The position numbers and the translations under genes were made by a program. From Pollenia angustigena (lineage: Eukaryota; Arthropoda; Insecta; Diptera; Polleniidae), in contig OV884058.1 in the NCBI GenBank assembly GCA_930367215.1, forward strand, positions 196,496,208 to 196,560,207: a DNA stretch of 64,000 bases. Reading direction: 5' to 3'. A model generated the notes under the pieces. The model made no database searches. It worked only from the letters and a program-made list of their open reading frames with translations, and had not been told where the DNA came from. Positions 1 through 20,041 of the stretch are shown piece after piece. The number at the start of each line of letters is the position of its first letter. Positions within the stretch are counted from its first letter, which is position 1.

Positions 1-2107
1 AAGTGTGGAAAAATATTGACACTTTTGACTACTTAACTCGTTTTCTTATCGGTACTCGATTAAATACTTTTTATAACACGAACATTTTTGGAAAATACAA
101 ACAAACTATTTTATGTTATCTTTCATATTTGTTTGTTTTTTATTTTATTTAATTTTACTAATTTGTAGCGGGTTAAATTATTTAAAAGAACATGAATATT
201 TTTTTTGCTATTGATTACTTAAGTACCCAAATACTTCACACTTTTACAACTCTAAAAAAATTAACATAGCCAAAAAAATATGAAAAGTTTGTATTTAGCC
301 AAATTAATGCTTCACAAACAAGTTTAATTAATTAATAGTTATTCACTATTTGTTTTATTTTGGTGCTTCAGAAAATGACGAAAAAATGTTTCGGAATGAA
401 ACCATTTTTGTTTTCATGAACGGTATGTGAGTTGGCTGTATCTGAAAGGCCATAAAACTATCAAAATACACTTTCCGTCAACAAACAAATATGTTTTCTT
501 CAATTCCGAACGGAATCATTCCGAACGGAATTGTACTCTGTGACATGGCCCATTATATTTTAACTTTTTTATTGGAAATATATTATATAATATCTTTATC
601 TTTCCTAAAGTCTTTGGAAAAAGGTTTTCTGATGATCTGTCCTAAGCAAACAGTGTAATGAGCATATGAACTATCTTTATGCCATCAACAATAAATTTCA
701 GTGTGTTTTTTAAGATTACGAATTGGGAATTTAGTACATTTAAACGAAATCTTATTAATTAATTTTAACTCTCAAGAAAAACTTTGAATTACATTTTATT
801 TTTAATTATTTTGTTGAATTATATAACAATATGTATTTTCTCTTTAAAAAATGTTAAGTTTAATTTACTGGTTACTTATAAACTTAACATTAAACAAAAT
901 TACCGGTAAATTACCGATAATCCGGTTTTTAGGTTCTGGATTTACCGTTTACCGGTAAAAGCAAATTTCGGTAATTTTATATGCCCTAGTCGCAACAAAA
1001 CTCATTAGATTTCTATCTCACAAAGTATTATGGAATACGTAAGACTTGTGAGATTTGTGTGCTTTGAAATAAAATTTTATCTAAGAATTTAATTTCTTAA
1101 CGATAAATAATACATTTTTCTTAACCATAAGTCAACAATTATTAGTTTTTTACAATTCGTTTTAAAATTATTATTTTTTATCACGAACGAAATTTTATCG
1201 TGTGACAATTTTCTATTTATGTCCTCAAATAATTAAAAAAAAAAAAAATATAAAACAAAATTTTATTTTAAAATTTATTATAAATGCGAAATTTTTTATA
1301 CAACTAAAAAAAAAAAAACTTTTCTGAAGGTTAAAGTTATAGTTTTTTTATTATAATTTTCTCTTGTTTATTTGATTGTGCCTCCTTAATGACAATAAGT
1401 AAATATTTATGTGTCTTATAGAAAAAGCAAAGTTATTTATGTATTTTTTTGTCTTCAGTTTTTCTTATTGTTTTTAGTCGTTTTGTCATGGTTGTAAACT
1501 ACTTGCCTTAAAAACAAACAAAAAAATATTTTAAGGAAAAACAAAATGTTGGCAATTTGCCGGTTATACAAGAATTTTATGGCAAAATGATTTGAAGGTA
1601 CATATGTATGTACATGTGCGTATATGTATGTATAGGGAAGACGTTGCTAAATATTAGATACAGGGGCAATTTAGGGTAATACATACGTTTATATACTTTT
1701 TGTCATTCCTGGTCAGTCCTTGACAAATGCAGTTACAAGCCAATGCATTGACAATTTTCTCACATTATACCAAATAAATGGAAACGCAAGTTTACTGCTT
1801 ATATTATGTCCTGTGGTTCCTAGTAGGAACAAAGGGCCGCAATTATTATTATATATTATATTACCACTAACTTATACCTTTTCAATGCACTATTTTTTAC
1901 ACTACATAATGTTCTTATCAAAACAGTGCATTAACATTTGAATACCACAAAAGTGTATGCCAATTAATACACTACTGTTGTATTATTATTAAAACACATT
2001 AATAATTGTGCATTATTACTTAAGACTGAGTCAGAAAAAAACACACTATTCCAGTTAAAACTAATTCTTGGCCTAACAAATTATTATCACATTATCTTTT
2101 AAAAAAT
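1..2107. other. Gene-free AT-rich DNA
   Basis: No credible coding region seen on either strand. The stretch holds poly-A/T runs, a short block of ACCGGTAA-like repeats around 898-975 and a TATG/TACA microsatellite near 1598-1640. The only longer open frame (1720-1941) is low in complexity and looks like chance. Confidence 0.6.
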
Positions 2108-2326
2108 ATTCAGGTCTGTTCTGCAAATCACTTTTACTCAAATGAAGTGATTTCAAATCACATGTGCCTACTAAAATCACACGTGTGTTTTGGTGTGATC
2201 TTCAATTTCAGAAAGCACACCGAGAAATACAAAAAAGGTATGACTTTCAGAACACCAGAAAATCACACGTGTGATTTCAAAAACACGTGATTTGAAATCA
2301 CGTGATTTTCAGAACAGGCCCGAATA
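2108..2326. mobile_element. Short MITE with TCAGGTCTGTTCTG ends
   Basis: The left end reads ATTCAGGTCTGTTCTGCAAA. The complement of the right end reads ATTCGGGCCTGTTCTGAAAA. Between them lie several palindromic CACGTG-centred copies of an AAATCAC motif. It is about 220 bp with no coding capacity. Related TGTTCTG ends recur at 59744-59982 and near 60388-60480. Confidence 0.6.
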
Positions 2327-2384
2327 TCTCTTTTAAATTCTTTATATTCAGTTGTTTGTTATTAATACAAAATGAACAGAAAAA

Positions 2385-3320
2385 AAAGTTCGTGAAGAAA
2401 TAATCAAAACTTTAAAACAAAAATTATTATGTTCTTACAAAAAAATAGCAAAGGAACTAAAGGTTCATTGTTATTGTTTCAAAAGCCAGCAAACAGTATA
2501 AGAACATTGAAAGAAAACCTGGATCAGGAAGGAAGATAGGTCTAACAGATATTGGCAATGCAAAAGTAGTTAAACAGAAAAGCAGCTCGTACAGTTATTT
2601 GCTCAGAGCCTAAGTTTAAGCTGGATTGAATTCATATAAAGCTTAGAATTTATCAGATCACAATGGTGTAAAGAACTCAGAAGCGAAGGAAAGAGTCCGC
2701 GTGAATATGTTTATGTGGCTGATAGACAAAGATATTAAAGAACAATATCAAACAAAAAAAAAGAATTCTCTAAGAAGTTTCTCGTTTGGCAAACAATTTG
2801 TAGTTATGGCAAAAGAAGCCAAGCATTTTTGACATCAGGCACGAAGAACACAAAAATGTTTATAACAGGGTGCACAGAAAAAAATAAAAATGGATTTCAA
2901 TTAAAAAATTTGTGATATTAATTAAAAAATTAATTAAATTTGCACCAGTATTAATTAAACGTTTAATTCACTTGATTAAACATTTAATTCACTTGATCAA
3001 CCGATTAATTGACTTGATTACATTTTAATTAAAACTGATTTTATTTTTGATAAATGCTTTAACTGGTGAAAAATTTTGGAGATTTTTGCTGTGTGTCTAC
3101 CAAAACGGCTTTAACCTGTCCTAAAATAGCACAGAGTGCCTTCATATTTCTGTCCCGATTTGTCATTTTGCCACAATGGAAAAAAGCCCTTGAGTGCTAT
3201 TTAAATAATAAATCAAATTTTGTACCACGGGAAGCAAATCTATCAAACAGTCTAGAACTTCGGCATGTGGAAAGGTATTATTGGGCTCTTGTAAAAAAAG
3301 AATTGAAGAACACAGGATAG
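2385..3320 (+). pseudogene. Decayed Tc1/mariner-superfamily transposase
   Basis: Broken pieces of a DDE transposase can be read in order. Near 2388-2470 is a helix-turn-helix-like stretch (SYKKIAKELKV). Next comes a Tc1-type linker (RKPGSGRK) around 2515-2540, and then KKFLVWQTICSYGK at about 2772, which resembles the strand around the second catalytic region. After an insertion at 2873-3060, the C-terminal block (FVPREAN ... ELRHVERYYWALVKKEL, up to 3320) matches the family's NPPNCPQLRPIE..WA.VK region. The pieces lie in different frames with stops between them, so no protein is made. The last part is open from 3066. The superfamily is fairly sure; the exact clade is not. Confidence 0.65.
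2873..3060. mobile_element. AT-rich insertion starting CACAGAAAAAAAT
   Basis: This segment separates two parts of the Tc1/mariner relic. It starts with CACAGAAAAAAAT, the terminus shared with the elements at 35144, 56178 and 62746, and holds repeated TTAATT-CACTTGATTAAA motifs. A matching right terminus is not visible, so the right edge is approximate. Confidence 0.4.
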
Positions 3321-3395
3321 GTATCCCAGGACTTGTCCGATTTTTAGCGTTTTTTTATTTAAAAGTATTTTTTTATACAAAGATATTTTTTTTAT

Positions 3396-4270
3396 TAACA
3401 GGTACTTTTTTATTAAAACGTACTTTTATAAAAGGTACTTTTTTATTAAAAGGTACTTTTTTATTAAAAGGTACTTTTTTATTAAAAGGTACTTTTTTTT
3501 ATTAAAAGGTACTTTTTGATTAAAAGGTACTTTTTATTAAAAAGTACGTTTTACTTAAAAGGTACTTTTTTATTAAAAGGTACTTTTTTATTAAAAGGTA
3601 CTTTTTTATTAAAAGGTACTTTTTTATTAAAAGGTACTTTTAAATTAAAAGGTACTTTTTAATTAAAAGGTACATTTTTATTCAAAGGAACTTTTTTATT
3701 AAAATAAACTTTTTTTAAAAGGTACTTTTTTATTAAGACACTTTTTTATTGAAAGGTACTTTTATATTAAAAGGTACTTTTTTATTAAGAGGTACTTTTT
3801 TATTAAAAGGTAGTTTTCTATTAAAAGGTACTTTTTTATTAAAATGTACTTTTTTATTAAAAGCTTGTTTTTTATTAAAAGGTACTTTTTTATTGAAAGG
3901 TACTTTTTTATTAAAAGGTAATTTTTTATTTTAAGGTACTTTTTTATTAAAAGGTACCTTAATATTAAAAGGTACTGTTTTATTAATAGGTACCTTAATA
4001 TTAAAAGATACTTTTTTATTAAATGGTACTTTTTAATTAAAAGGTACTTTTGCTTTAAAAAGTACTTTTTTACTAAAAGGTACTTTTGCTTAAAAAAGTA
4101 CTTTTTTATTAAAAGGTACTTTTGCTTAAAAAAGTACTTTTTTATTAAAAGGAACTTTTTTATTAAAATGTCCTTTTTTTATTAAAATGTACTTTTTTAT
4201 TAAAAGGTTCTTGTTTATTAAAAGGTTCTTTGTTATTAAAATATACTTTTTGATAAAATGTACTTTTTTG
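3396..4270. repeat. 18-bp minisatellite, GGTACTTTTTTATTAAAA
   Basis: About 48 tandem copies of an 18-bp unit whose core is GGTACTTTTTT. Copies vary mostly in the length of the T and A runs, and some carry GGAACT or GGTTCT. Because 18 is a multiple of three, frames through it stay open as GTFLLK repeats. There is no sign that they are translated. Confidence 0.9.
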
Positions 4271-5135
4271 ATAAGAGTAACTTTTTGTTAAATGCACTAA
4301 GTAAAGATTAAAAATGAAAAAGAAACATCAAATCAGAAAATTCAATAGAAAAAGCACTTTTTTGTTAAAAAATACTTTATATTAAAGCACTTTTTATGTT
4401 TAAAGCAGTGTTTGAAACTAAACATTATATACTGTTCTTTAGTATTCGGTACGGTAAAAGTATGAAAAACACAAACGCTATAAGTTTGTGTAGTAAATAC
4501 CCTAAAAAAAAAACTTTTCTCTTTTTGTGATCTTTGTAAGTATACAATAAAAACACTGTACATACTTATCTGAGGCAACATAAAGATGAGAAAATTGCAT
4601 TGTGTTCGATTTTACGTACAAAGCCACAAACTTCGTTGTGTTCGACACGTAATATTCGTATCTAACCGCTGTAAAAATATCGTGATAGATACTTTTGTGT
4701 ACTTTTTGGTAATGAAAATGTGGGCTTAAAAATTATTTTTCATATGGTTTGAATACTCAATTAAAGAGTGTTAAACAAGTTCGATATGTGATTTTAACAA
4801 AAAAAAAAAAAAAAAAAAACCAGCCAACATTTGTTCATCAATGTAAAAAAACTACTAAAGAGAATTTAAATATAGTGCATTTCCACAGAATCCCTTCAAG
4901 TGCTCTGTTTTAAAACGAACAACAGAATACTACATAACATAAGGTTGTTACCTTCGTAAAAATAGTTATGAACGGTATTAAGGGCTTTGTACAAATACTA
5001 AAAAATAGATAACGTTTCTGGATGTGAGTACCGTACCGTACGCTTAATAATGTTCGTTTAATTTTTGAGCACTGATTCAAAATGCAATCATAACAAATTT
5101 TGGCGCGTCACAGTTTTATAGGACTATAAATGATA
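4271..5135. other. Gene-free DNA
   Basis: AT-rich sequence with a long poly-A run near 4800. I see no gene and no clear inverted repeats. Confidence 0.5.
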
Positions 5136-5345
5136 CTGTGAAATTTCGTGAAGATCGGTACATAATTTACCCTAGGCCCCATAGAAACCCTACTCCCGGA
5201 AAACAGTTTAGTACACCTAAAACCATAACTAGAAATGACGCTGTGAAATTTCGTGATGATCGGTCCATAATTTACCCTAGGCCCCATATAAACCCTACTA
5301 CCGGAAAACAGTTTAGAGTCGCCTAAAACCATAATTAATAACAAA
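5136..5345. repeat. Two-copy direct repeat, about 105 bp
   Basis: Two adjacent copies begin TGTGAAATTTCGTGA (about 5138 and 5243) and share ACCCTAGGCCCCATA and GGAAAACAGTTTAG. Overlapping frames on both strands only reflect the repeat. The block looks like part of a dispersed fly repeat. Confidence 0.75.
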
Positions 5346-6008
5346 TCGTCACAGTTTAAGATAATAATAACATCATACAAATATTACTCCTTAAACATTC
5401 GAACTGTCGGTGGAGGGTATCAAAGATTCGGCACAGCCGAATATAGCACTCTAACTTGTTTCTTTTTTCATTTAGAAAGATATTTTTAGTTTAAAAAATT
5501 GGAACATTTTGTTTGAAATTGTATTTTTTATTTAAAAGTACGTTTTATTCAAAATGGTGATTAAAAAAAGTAATATAAAGATAGTACGTATTTTATGTTC
5601 ATAAAGTTAATTTTTTATTCAAAAAGGTACTTTTTTAATAATGGATTTTCAATTCAAAACGCACTTTGTTTCCAAACAAGCACATTTCATTTAAAAAGAT
5701 ATAACATGGGATTATTTTTTTGTAAAAACATTAGTATCTTATAAAGTTTTATGTTCTTCGTAAACAGACTACTTTTCTGCTACTTGTACCATTCGAAAAA
5801 TATGCAAGAAATTCCATTTATGAGATAAAAAAACTAATTAATATTACATCAATTACTTATCAATTGCTTCATATAAACAACCAAAAATTTATTTTGAATT
5901 CCAAATTGGCTTCATTTAACTTACAACCCCAACTACTAACGTTTATTTAAAAAAAAACAACTTTAATTAATTAACTTGCATTACAATAACAAACAATACA
6001 CTTATTAA
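5346..6008. other. Intergenic DNA upstream of Adk1
   Basis: Contains a dispersed-repeat tail at 5409-5465 (GGTGGAGGGTATCAAAG, then GGCACAGCCGAATATAGC), scattered GTAC-T-run units around 5520-5720, and the AT-rich sequence that should hold the adenylate kinase promoter. No TATA box or initiator could be assigned. Confidence 0.4.
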
Positions 6009-6062
6009 ATGGATAACAATACTACAACAACAACTTCATATACAATTTCCAATTTTCAATAA
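6009..6062 (+). promoter_or_regulatory. Possible upstream ORF (17 codons)
   Basis: An ATG at 6009 opens a 17-codon frame rich in threonine that ends with TAA at 6060-6062, 17 bp before the first in-frame ATG of the adenylate kinase. If transcription starts upstream, it would be a short uORF. The link is by position only. Confidence 0.3.
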
Positions 6063-6079
6063 ACTTTGTGTAGTTGTTT

Positions 6080-14812
<8,733 letters not shown>

Positions 14813-14885
14813 TACTGAATTAACTATTATTATTTTTTTTTAAATGTTAATTAGTTTTTAACTCTCAATTTAACCAAAGAATGGA

Positions 14886-14891
14886 AATAAA
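14886..14891 (+). terminator. Adk1 poly(A) signal AATAAA
   Basis: A canonical AATAAA lies 74 bp after the Adk1 stop codon. An A-rich stretch follows at 14907. It is the first such signal downstream and the likely 3' end of the transcript. Confidence 0.6.
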
Positions 14892-14899
14892 ACACAAAT

Positions 14900-15954
14900 T
14901 TTAAAGAAAAAAAAAAAAAAAATAGGAATTTAAAAGGTAACCAAAGAATTGACAAGGATTTTTATGAAATAAATTTTTAGCACAAAAACCATTAAGCAAA
15001 CAGCTTTTAAGCTAATTAACAAAATACAAATTTTGAAATAATAATTGATTAAAAAATAAAATTAAAAACACTAATAGAAACAGAATAACAAAGTAACAAT
15101 AAACAAATAAATAACTAAACATCATTTAGTTCAATTTATAAATTTAAGAATTTTATTGAAATAAACTAAAATTAAAAAAAAAAAAAAAAAAATAAACTGA
15201 AAATGAAAAATAAATACCTACTCGTATTATGTTTTTTTTAAAAGTAAAACGAACTCAATTTACATTAAACACATGACTTTTTCATACTCACAAAAAGAAA
15301 AGAAAAAATGGAAAGGAAGGTGCCATGTGATGCCAGAGCGAAGATGTTTCTTTCACATTCACTTGCCGTAAATTCTTTATTAAATTGTTCATAATATTGT
15401 TAATATTTTTACGTCACAGTGATTTTAACAAATTATTTCCGTTTTCTTTGCTTGGACACCCGCATTGTTTTAAAAACATGAGAATTTTGTTTAATTTAAG
15501 TGAAATTATGAGATATTTTGGGCATATTACGTAATAATTTGTTTGTGTGTTGAGGAAATGTTAAACATTAATGTAAGAATTAATAGCACAGCTAAATAAA
15601 TTTGTTTCTAAAAAGTTAATATTTGAAAATGAGTCATTTTCTAAAAAAAGTAGAGCACAATGTTACGGAAAAGGCTTTGTGATATTGAATAAATGAGACC
15701 CTTATTTATTCTTACTTAATCGAAGTCACGATTTGGTAGTGGTTCTTATTTTGCATCGATAGCAGCGAATCTTAAACTTGGATTTTCGTATTCGAAGAAT
15801 TTTTCGTCCATTAAGGAACAGAAATGTGAGTTGACTGATGATACTTTGCAGTCAAAATAAAAAATGTAACGGTGCACAGTTTGCTTAAGGCCGGGATTCA
15901 CTTTTCTGAACAATCGTACGATTCATTCACACGAGAATCTGACAATTTTTAGGA
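14900..15954. other. Gene-free AT-rich DNA downstream of Adk1
   Basis: Poly-A rich sequence with no gene seen. Near 15890 is a possible MITE end (GGCCGGGATTCACTTTTCTG). A similar sequence (CCCGGGACTTACTATCCTAT) occurs near 28842. Confidence 0.5.
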
Positions 15955-16295
15955 TTTGAAAGTTATTTTCGGCTGAATAAACCTCCTTTTAAACATGTGT
16001 TGGAAATTATAGAGCCTCATTTTAAAAAGGGAACGTTTGTTCCAAACACAATATATTTGCAGCAACATTGCGTTTTTTGGCCCAGGGATCGTACCAGCTC
16101 AGCGTTAGAATTTATTTTAACTTTGGGCTGTCCCAGCCACTAGTTTAAACATTTTGTCTGAGACCCTGGAAGTCATGGAGGGAACTTTGTCCACAATGGA
16201 TAAACTAAAGTTGCCATTCTTTGAAAAGCAGAATTTCCAGGTGTAATTGGCTGTGTGGACGGAACCCACATCAAAATTTTAGCTCCAAAAATGTA
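15955..16295 (+). pseudogene. PIF/Harbinger transposase fragment
   Basis: Broken frames read in order: FKHVLEIIEPHFKKGTFVPN, then ATLRFLAQGSYQLSV, then FGLSQP, and finally FPGVIGCVDGTHIKILAPK at about 16228-16284. The last is the first catalytic-Asp block of Harbinger transposases (family consensus near GC.DGTHI). Several frameshifts separate the pieces, and the sequence stops soon after, so most of the catalytic domain is missing. A relic of the partner gene lies just downstream on the other strand. Confidence 0.75.
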
Positions 16296-16323
16296 TTAAT
16301 TTATTATTTAATTTATTAGGAAA

Positions 16324-16413
16324 AGAGACCCTGCAAAATCCTCTTGCTAGTGATGGATTTTTTACAAGCTCTTCCACTAGCTCCTCGAACTGGCACTTAG
16401 TTGTTATTTTCAT
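16324..16413 (-). pseudogene. Start of a Harbinger Myb/SANT-like gene
   Basis: An ATG at 16413-16411 (minus) opens 30 codons containing FEELVEELVKNPSLARGFC. This resembles the N-terminus of the Myb/SANT-like DNA-binding protein encoded beside Harbinger transposases. The frame dies after GFCRVS. The position next to the transposase relic and the divergent partner arrangement support the call. Confidence 0.55.
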
Positions 16414-16954
16414 TTCTTAAATTGTTTCCACAAAAAATATATCAAAACACAACACAAATGTAGGAAAATATCAAAACCGCCGTAGAAATCAAAATTGCAG
16501 CCAACCATAACGTAAAATTTTTTAAACACAACACAAAGCAGCACAAGACAACACTAAAAATGCCGACGACAAAATCAAAGGCAATTAAAGGCAACAGCAA
16601 CGCCAATTTTTCTTAGAAAATACCAAACATATGTTAACAGTCATCGAAATATGGCAATATTGCCATAGGGAATACGGAATTAAAACAAAAAATAAAAAAC
16701 GGCGTTGTTTACTTTTGACGACGCCAAATAGAATAAGGGTGAATAAAAAATGTCCCATGAAGGTTCATTACGGAGAAATCGACTCTATTTTCTGAAACGT
16801 ATTTGCTATGTGTGTATCTATTACACAAAAAAGATATGATCGAATAATCTGTAATTTTGAGAAAATTTTCATAAACATTTGCAAGTTGAACAGAATTGTT
16901 AAAATATAAATATCTTTCACTCAATTGCAATTTTAGGTCACACAAGCATACACA
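16414..16954. other. Gene-free DNA
   Basis: AT-rich, with a possible palindromic GGCGTTGTTTACTTTTGACG block near 16700-16725. Nothing else identified. Confidence 0.4.
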
Positions 16955-17569
16955 CCCAGCAAACACTAATGTTAAAAGTTGATATGAAATCACTTTATCA
17001 TTTGATATCAAGCCCACTTCTCAAACCATTTTTCAATTGTTTGACTTTAAACATTAGAGCTCAAATTGATAATAGTTTGAATATAAACATTCTACGTACA
17101 ATGTTTCATCAATTTGATATCAAATAAAATGTTATTCTCAAATCCAAATAAACTTGGCAGCACTTAAGCGAAAAATATGTGTAAACATTAAAAAATGGTG
17201 ATAAGAGCTAAATGTGTTTTTCAATTAAGAAAAATTATATATAAAGTGAGGTCAATTCGCATTAGAAAACCTTAATTTCTTGTGAAAAAATATAAATTAT
17301 AATTATATAAATTATATTATTTAAATAAATAGTGAATTTATAAAAATACTTTGTTTTCTTGTTCCACATTGTATTACATTCCACATTTGAGAATAACGCT
17401 TGGAAGCAAGTTGAAAATAAATGCATTTCTCAATTTGAAAATAATTTCCCCTTTTTTTGAGAATGCTATGATTTTTTTGCTATGATCATTATCAAACATA
17501 CGTCGTTAGAAAAAACGTTTGATTTCAAATCATTTCCAACTTGAAACTAAATTTCCGTGTTTGCTAGGT
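16955..17569. mobile_element. TIR element with CCCAGCAAACAC ends
   Basis: Left end CCCAGCAAACACTAATG; complement of right end CCTAGCAAACACGGAAAT. The inside is filled with short TTTGATATCAA- and CTCAAATTTGAGAA-like repeats in both orientations. No coding capacity. A target duplication could not be fixed. The ends resemble the element at 52881-54561. Confidence 0.6.
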
Positions 17570-18026
17570 ACTTAGCATTTACACATGCCACTGTCAGTTC
17601 GCAAAAATTCCATACACTCATGATTTTTAACGAATACATTCACAAGGTAGTTATAAAGTTATATTTCCAAAATACATGGGGCTAAAAATCAGCATCTTTC
17701 TAAAAGATGGTCCTATCTTATTTTATTTCATTCTACATCTTTCGACTAATTTAGTGTCATCACTAGAAAAGTGGCAATAAGTTATATTATTATTGTGGCG
17801 TCACTGACAAAAGGAAGTTTGTTTTGAAAGTAGCGCTACCATTTCGTCAGCTCAAATTTTCACAATAATATGCGCCAAACCAATAATGAGCTGACGATTT
17901 GTCTAGTTTGATCTTTTATAACAATGTTTTTTTGTTAAGTATTTTTTTACATTTTTAATTCTCATTAAATTATTTTTATGAAGAAAGGAATTTTACAACA
18001 TGAAAATTAATTAAAATTGTTATTTA
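17570..18026. other. Gene-free DNA with a hairpin
   Basis: A perfect 10-bp stem CGTCAGCTCA/TGAGCTGACG lies at 17845-17854 and 17887-17896. The segment 17947-18020 is the inverted copy of the AT-rich SINE tail found at 18430-18500. Confidence 0.5.
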
Positions 18027-18092
18027 TAATCATTCATTCTTGATTGACCTGAGATTCGAACCCATTCGGCTGGTTACCCTGACTACCAAAGG
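18027..18092 (-). repeat. Partial tRNA-like SINE, minus strand
   Basis: Read on the minus strand it contains AGTCAGGGTAACCAGCC and the B-box-like GGGTTCGAATCTC. It is a truncated, diverged relative of the three plus-strand copies that follow. Confidence 0.6.
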
Positions 18093-18093
18093 T

Positions 18094-18279
18094 TAAAATA
18101 CAATTTGGTTTAAGGATTGATGTTTGACTATTGACGTCAGCAATCGTCGATGGCTGCGAGTGTAAGAAGGCAAATCCCTCTGAGGAGATCGAGTGGTAGC
18201 GATCGATACATGTCAGGGTAACCTGTCCGTAAAAACGCCTGGGTTCGAGCCCAGATTGAGTCAAGAATGAAAAATTATC
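18094..18279 (+). repeat. tRNA-derived SINE copy 1
   Basis: The tRNA-like core at 18185-18260 has a D-arm GATCGAGTGGTAGCGATC (4-bp stem). Its T-arm CTGGGTTCGAGCCCAG has a perfect 5-bp stem and a B-box GGTTCGAGCCC. The anticodon region (CAGGGTAACCTG) is not tRNA-like enough for a functional gene. A conserved 5' leader starts near CCAAAGGTTAAAA. Confidence 0.75.
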
Positions 18280-18283
18280 AGTT

Positions 18284-18429
18284 AATTTGACGTCAGCAGT
18301 CGTCAATGGCTGCGAGTGTTAAACGGCAAGCCCTCTGAGGAGATTGAGTGGTTGCAATCGAAACATGTCAGGGTAACCTGTCCGTAAAAATGCCTGGGTT
18401 CGAGCCCAGATTGAGTCAAGAATGAAAAA
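18284..18429 (+). repeat. tRNA-derived SINE copy 2
   Basis: Tandem to copy 1, about 152 bp away. The D-arm reads GATTGAGTGGTTGCAATC: both sides of the stem changed relative to copy 1, and pairing is kept. The B-box and T-arm are identical to copy 1. Confidence 0.75.
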
Positions 18430-18814
18430 TTATCAGTAAATTTTAATTAATTTTCATGTTGTAAAATTCCTTTCTTCATAAAAATAATTTAATGAAAATT
18501 AAATTTGATGAACTTAAGCCTAATTAAAAATATTAAAAATTTGGATTAAAACCCATAAATAGTTCAACAAAATAACCACAATACTAATTATTGTTAAAGC
18601 TAACGCACGAGCTCTATGTTTGCATTTGTCCTTCAAGTTGTGCTGAAAAGGTCAGAAAGAAAAAGAAAGACAAAAAAATTAAAAAACAAAACAAAATATG
18701 TACTTTGAACTTTAAGAAGAATTCTTGACAAAAGTACGGAAAAAACAGAAGTAAAGGAAGAACATGTAAAATGAATTAAATATAGATAATCATTCAAAGC
18801 AAATTTCGATCTAC
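18430..18814. repeat. AT-rich SINE-associated tail and spacer
   Basis: Starts with AATTTTCATGTTGTAAAATT-type sequence (18445-18600). Copies recur at 19010-19160, 19155-19312, 25130-25310 (inverted) and 52405-52560. No gene. Confidence 0.6.
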
Positions 18815-18998
18815 CAAAGGTTAAATACAATTTGGTTTAAGGATTGATGTTTGACTAATGACGTCAGCAGTCGTCGATGGCTGCGAGTGTTAAACGGCAA
18901 GCCCTCTGAGGAGATTGAGTGGTTGCAATCGAAACATGTCAGGGTTACCTGTCCGTAAAAACGCCTGGGTTCGAGCCCAGATTGAGTCAAGAATGAAA
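18815..18998 (+). repeat. tRNA-derived SINE copy 3
   Basis: Has the same leader as copy 1 (CCAAAGGTTAAATACAATTT) and the D-arm variant of copy 2 (GATTGAGTGG...CAATC). The T-arm is a perfect CTGGG/CCCAG stem. Followed by the AT-rich tail. Confidence 0.75.
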
Positions 18999-20028
18999 AA
19001 TTATCAGTAAATTTTAATTAATTTTCATGTTGCAAAATTCCTTTCTTCATAAAAATAATTTAATGAAAATTAAATTTGATGAACTTAAGCCTAATTAAAA
19101 ATATTAAAAATTTGGATTAAAAACCATAAATAGTTCAACAAAATAACCACAATACAAATTAATTTTAATTAATTTTTATGTTGTAAAATTCCTTTCTTCA
19201 TAAAAATTATTTACTGAGAATTAAATTTGATGAACTTAAAACTGATTAAAAATTTTGAAAATTTGAATTAAAAACCATAAATAGTTAAACAAAATTACCA
19301 CAATACTAATTATTTTTTTTTTTTTTTTACACAAATTGAAATTCAAATACATTTTTGTGTTTTCTTTTAAATTTTGCAAAAATGGTGAAATTTTTGTTTG
19401 ATGGTTGATGTTAGATGTGACCAATTTAAACGAGTGTTTAAAATTTTTTACATCTTTGATGGTAGATGTTAGATGTTGATCAGTGTAAAAAGGCTTTTAA
19501 TGTTGACAAGTGTGAAAGGCTATAAAACTGTGATTGTAATCACGATTTGTCAATTTTCAGTTCTTTATAGTTATCATCAAAGCCATAAAGCCATTTTTTG
19601 TTTATAAGGATTCTGAATATATATACTTTACAGGGTCTAACATCAATATTTTGAAAGTTACAAATGCAATGTCAAACTTATATACACCCTTTTATATAGG
19701 GTATAAAAAAAGTAGTTTTTGCCCAATTTTATGTCAACCAATTTTGGAGAGGTAGTACATATGGAGTTACATATGATCAAATATTGAGCTATTCCCATAA
19801 AATTTGGTATAGGGATGACAGTTGCTAGAAAAAATTTTTGTCCTGAATTTTTTTAAAATACAAACAGATTTAGGGCGTTTATGATAAATTTTCTATTCTG
19901 GGACGACAATTGTATGGGAACTAGGCTAATTGTCCACAACACGCGTTCTATGGTTTTATGTATTTACAAGTCACACATTATACTCGTCGAACGCATATAT
20001 GCATCGAATGCATAAAGTAGGGTTACTT
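18999..20028. other. SINE tails and dispersed repeats
   Basis: Two more copies of the AT-rich tail (19010-19160 and 19155-19312) come first. Repeated GATGGTTGATGTTAGATGT motifs follow at about 19400-19480, then a dispersed-repeat tail (CAGGGTCTAACATCAA ... TATAGGGTATAAAA) at 19630-19710. No gene. Confidence 0.5.
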
Positions 20029-20041
20029 ATTAGTTCGGGTC

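Noticed and set aside
3281..3934. Open frames encoding GTFLLK repeats
   Set aside because: They are produced by the 18-bp minisatellite, whose unit is a multiple of three. No start context, domain or conservation supports translation.
3396..4270. CRISPR-like array
   Set aside because: The repeats are contiguous with no unique spacers, and the DNA is from an animal. It is a minisatellite.
18185..18990. Functional tRNA genes
   Set aside because: D- and T-arms look tRNA-like, but the anticodon arm and acceptor stem are not convincing and the copies are dispersed with a common leader. SINEs fit better.
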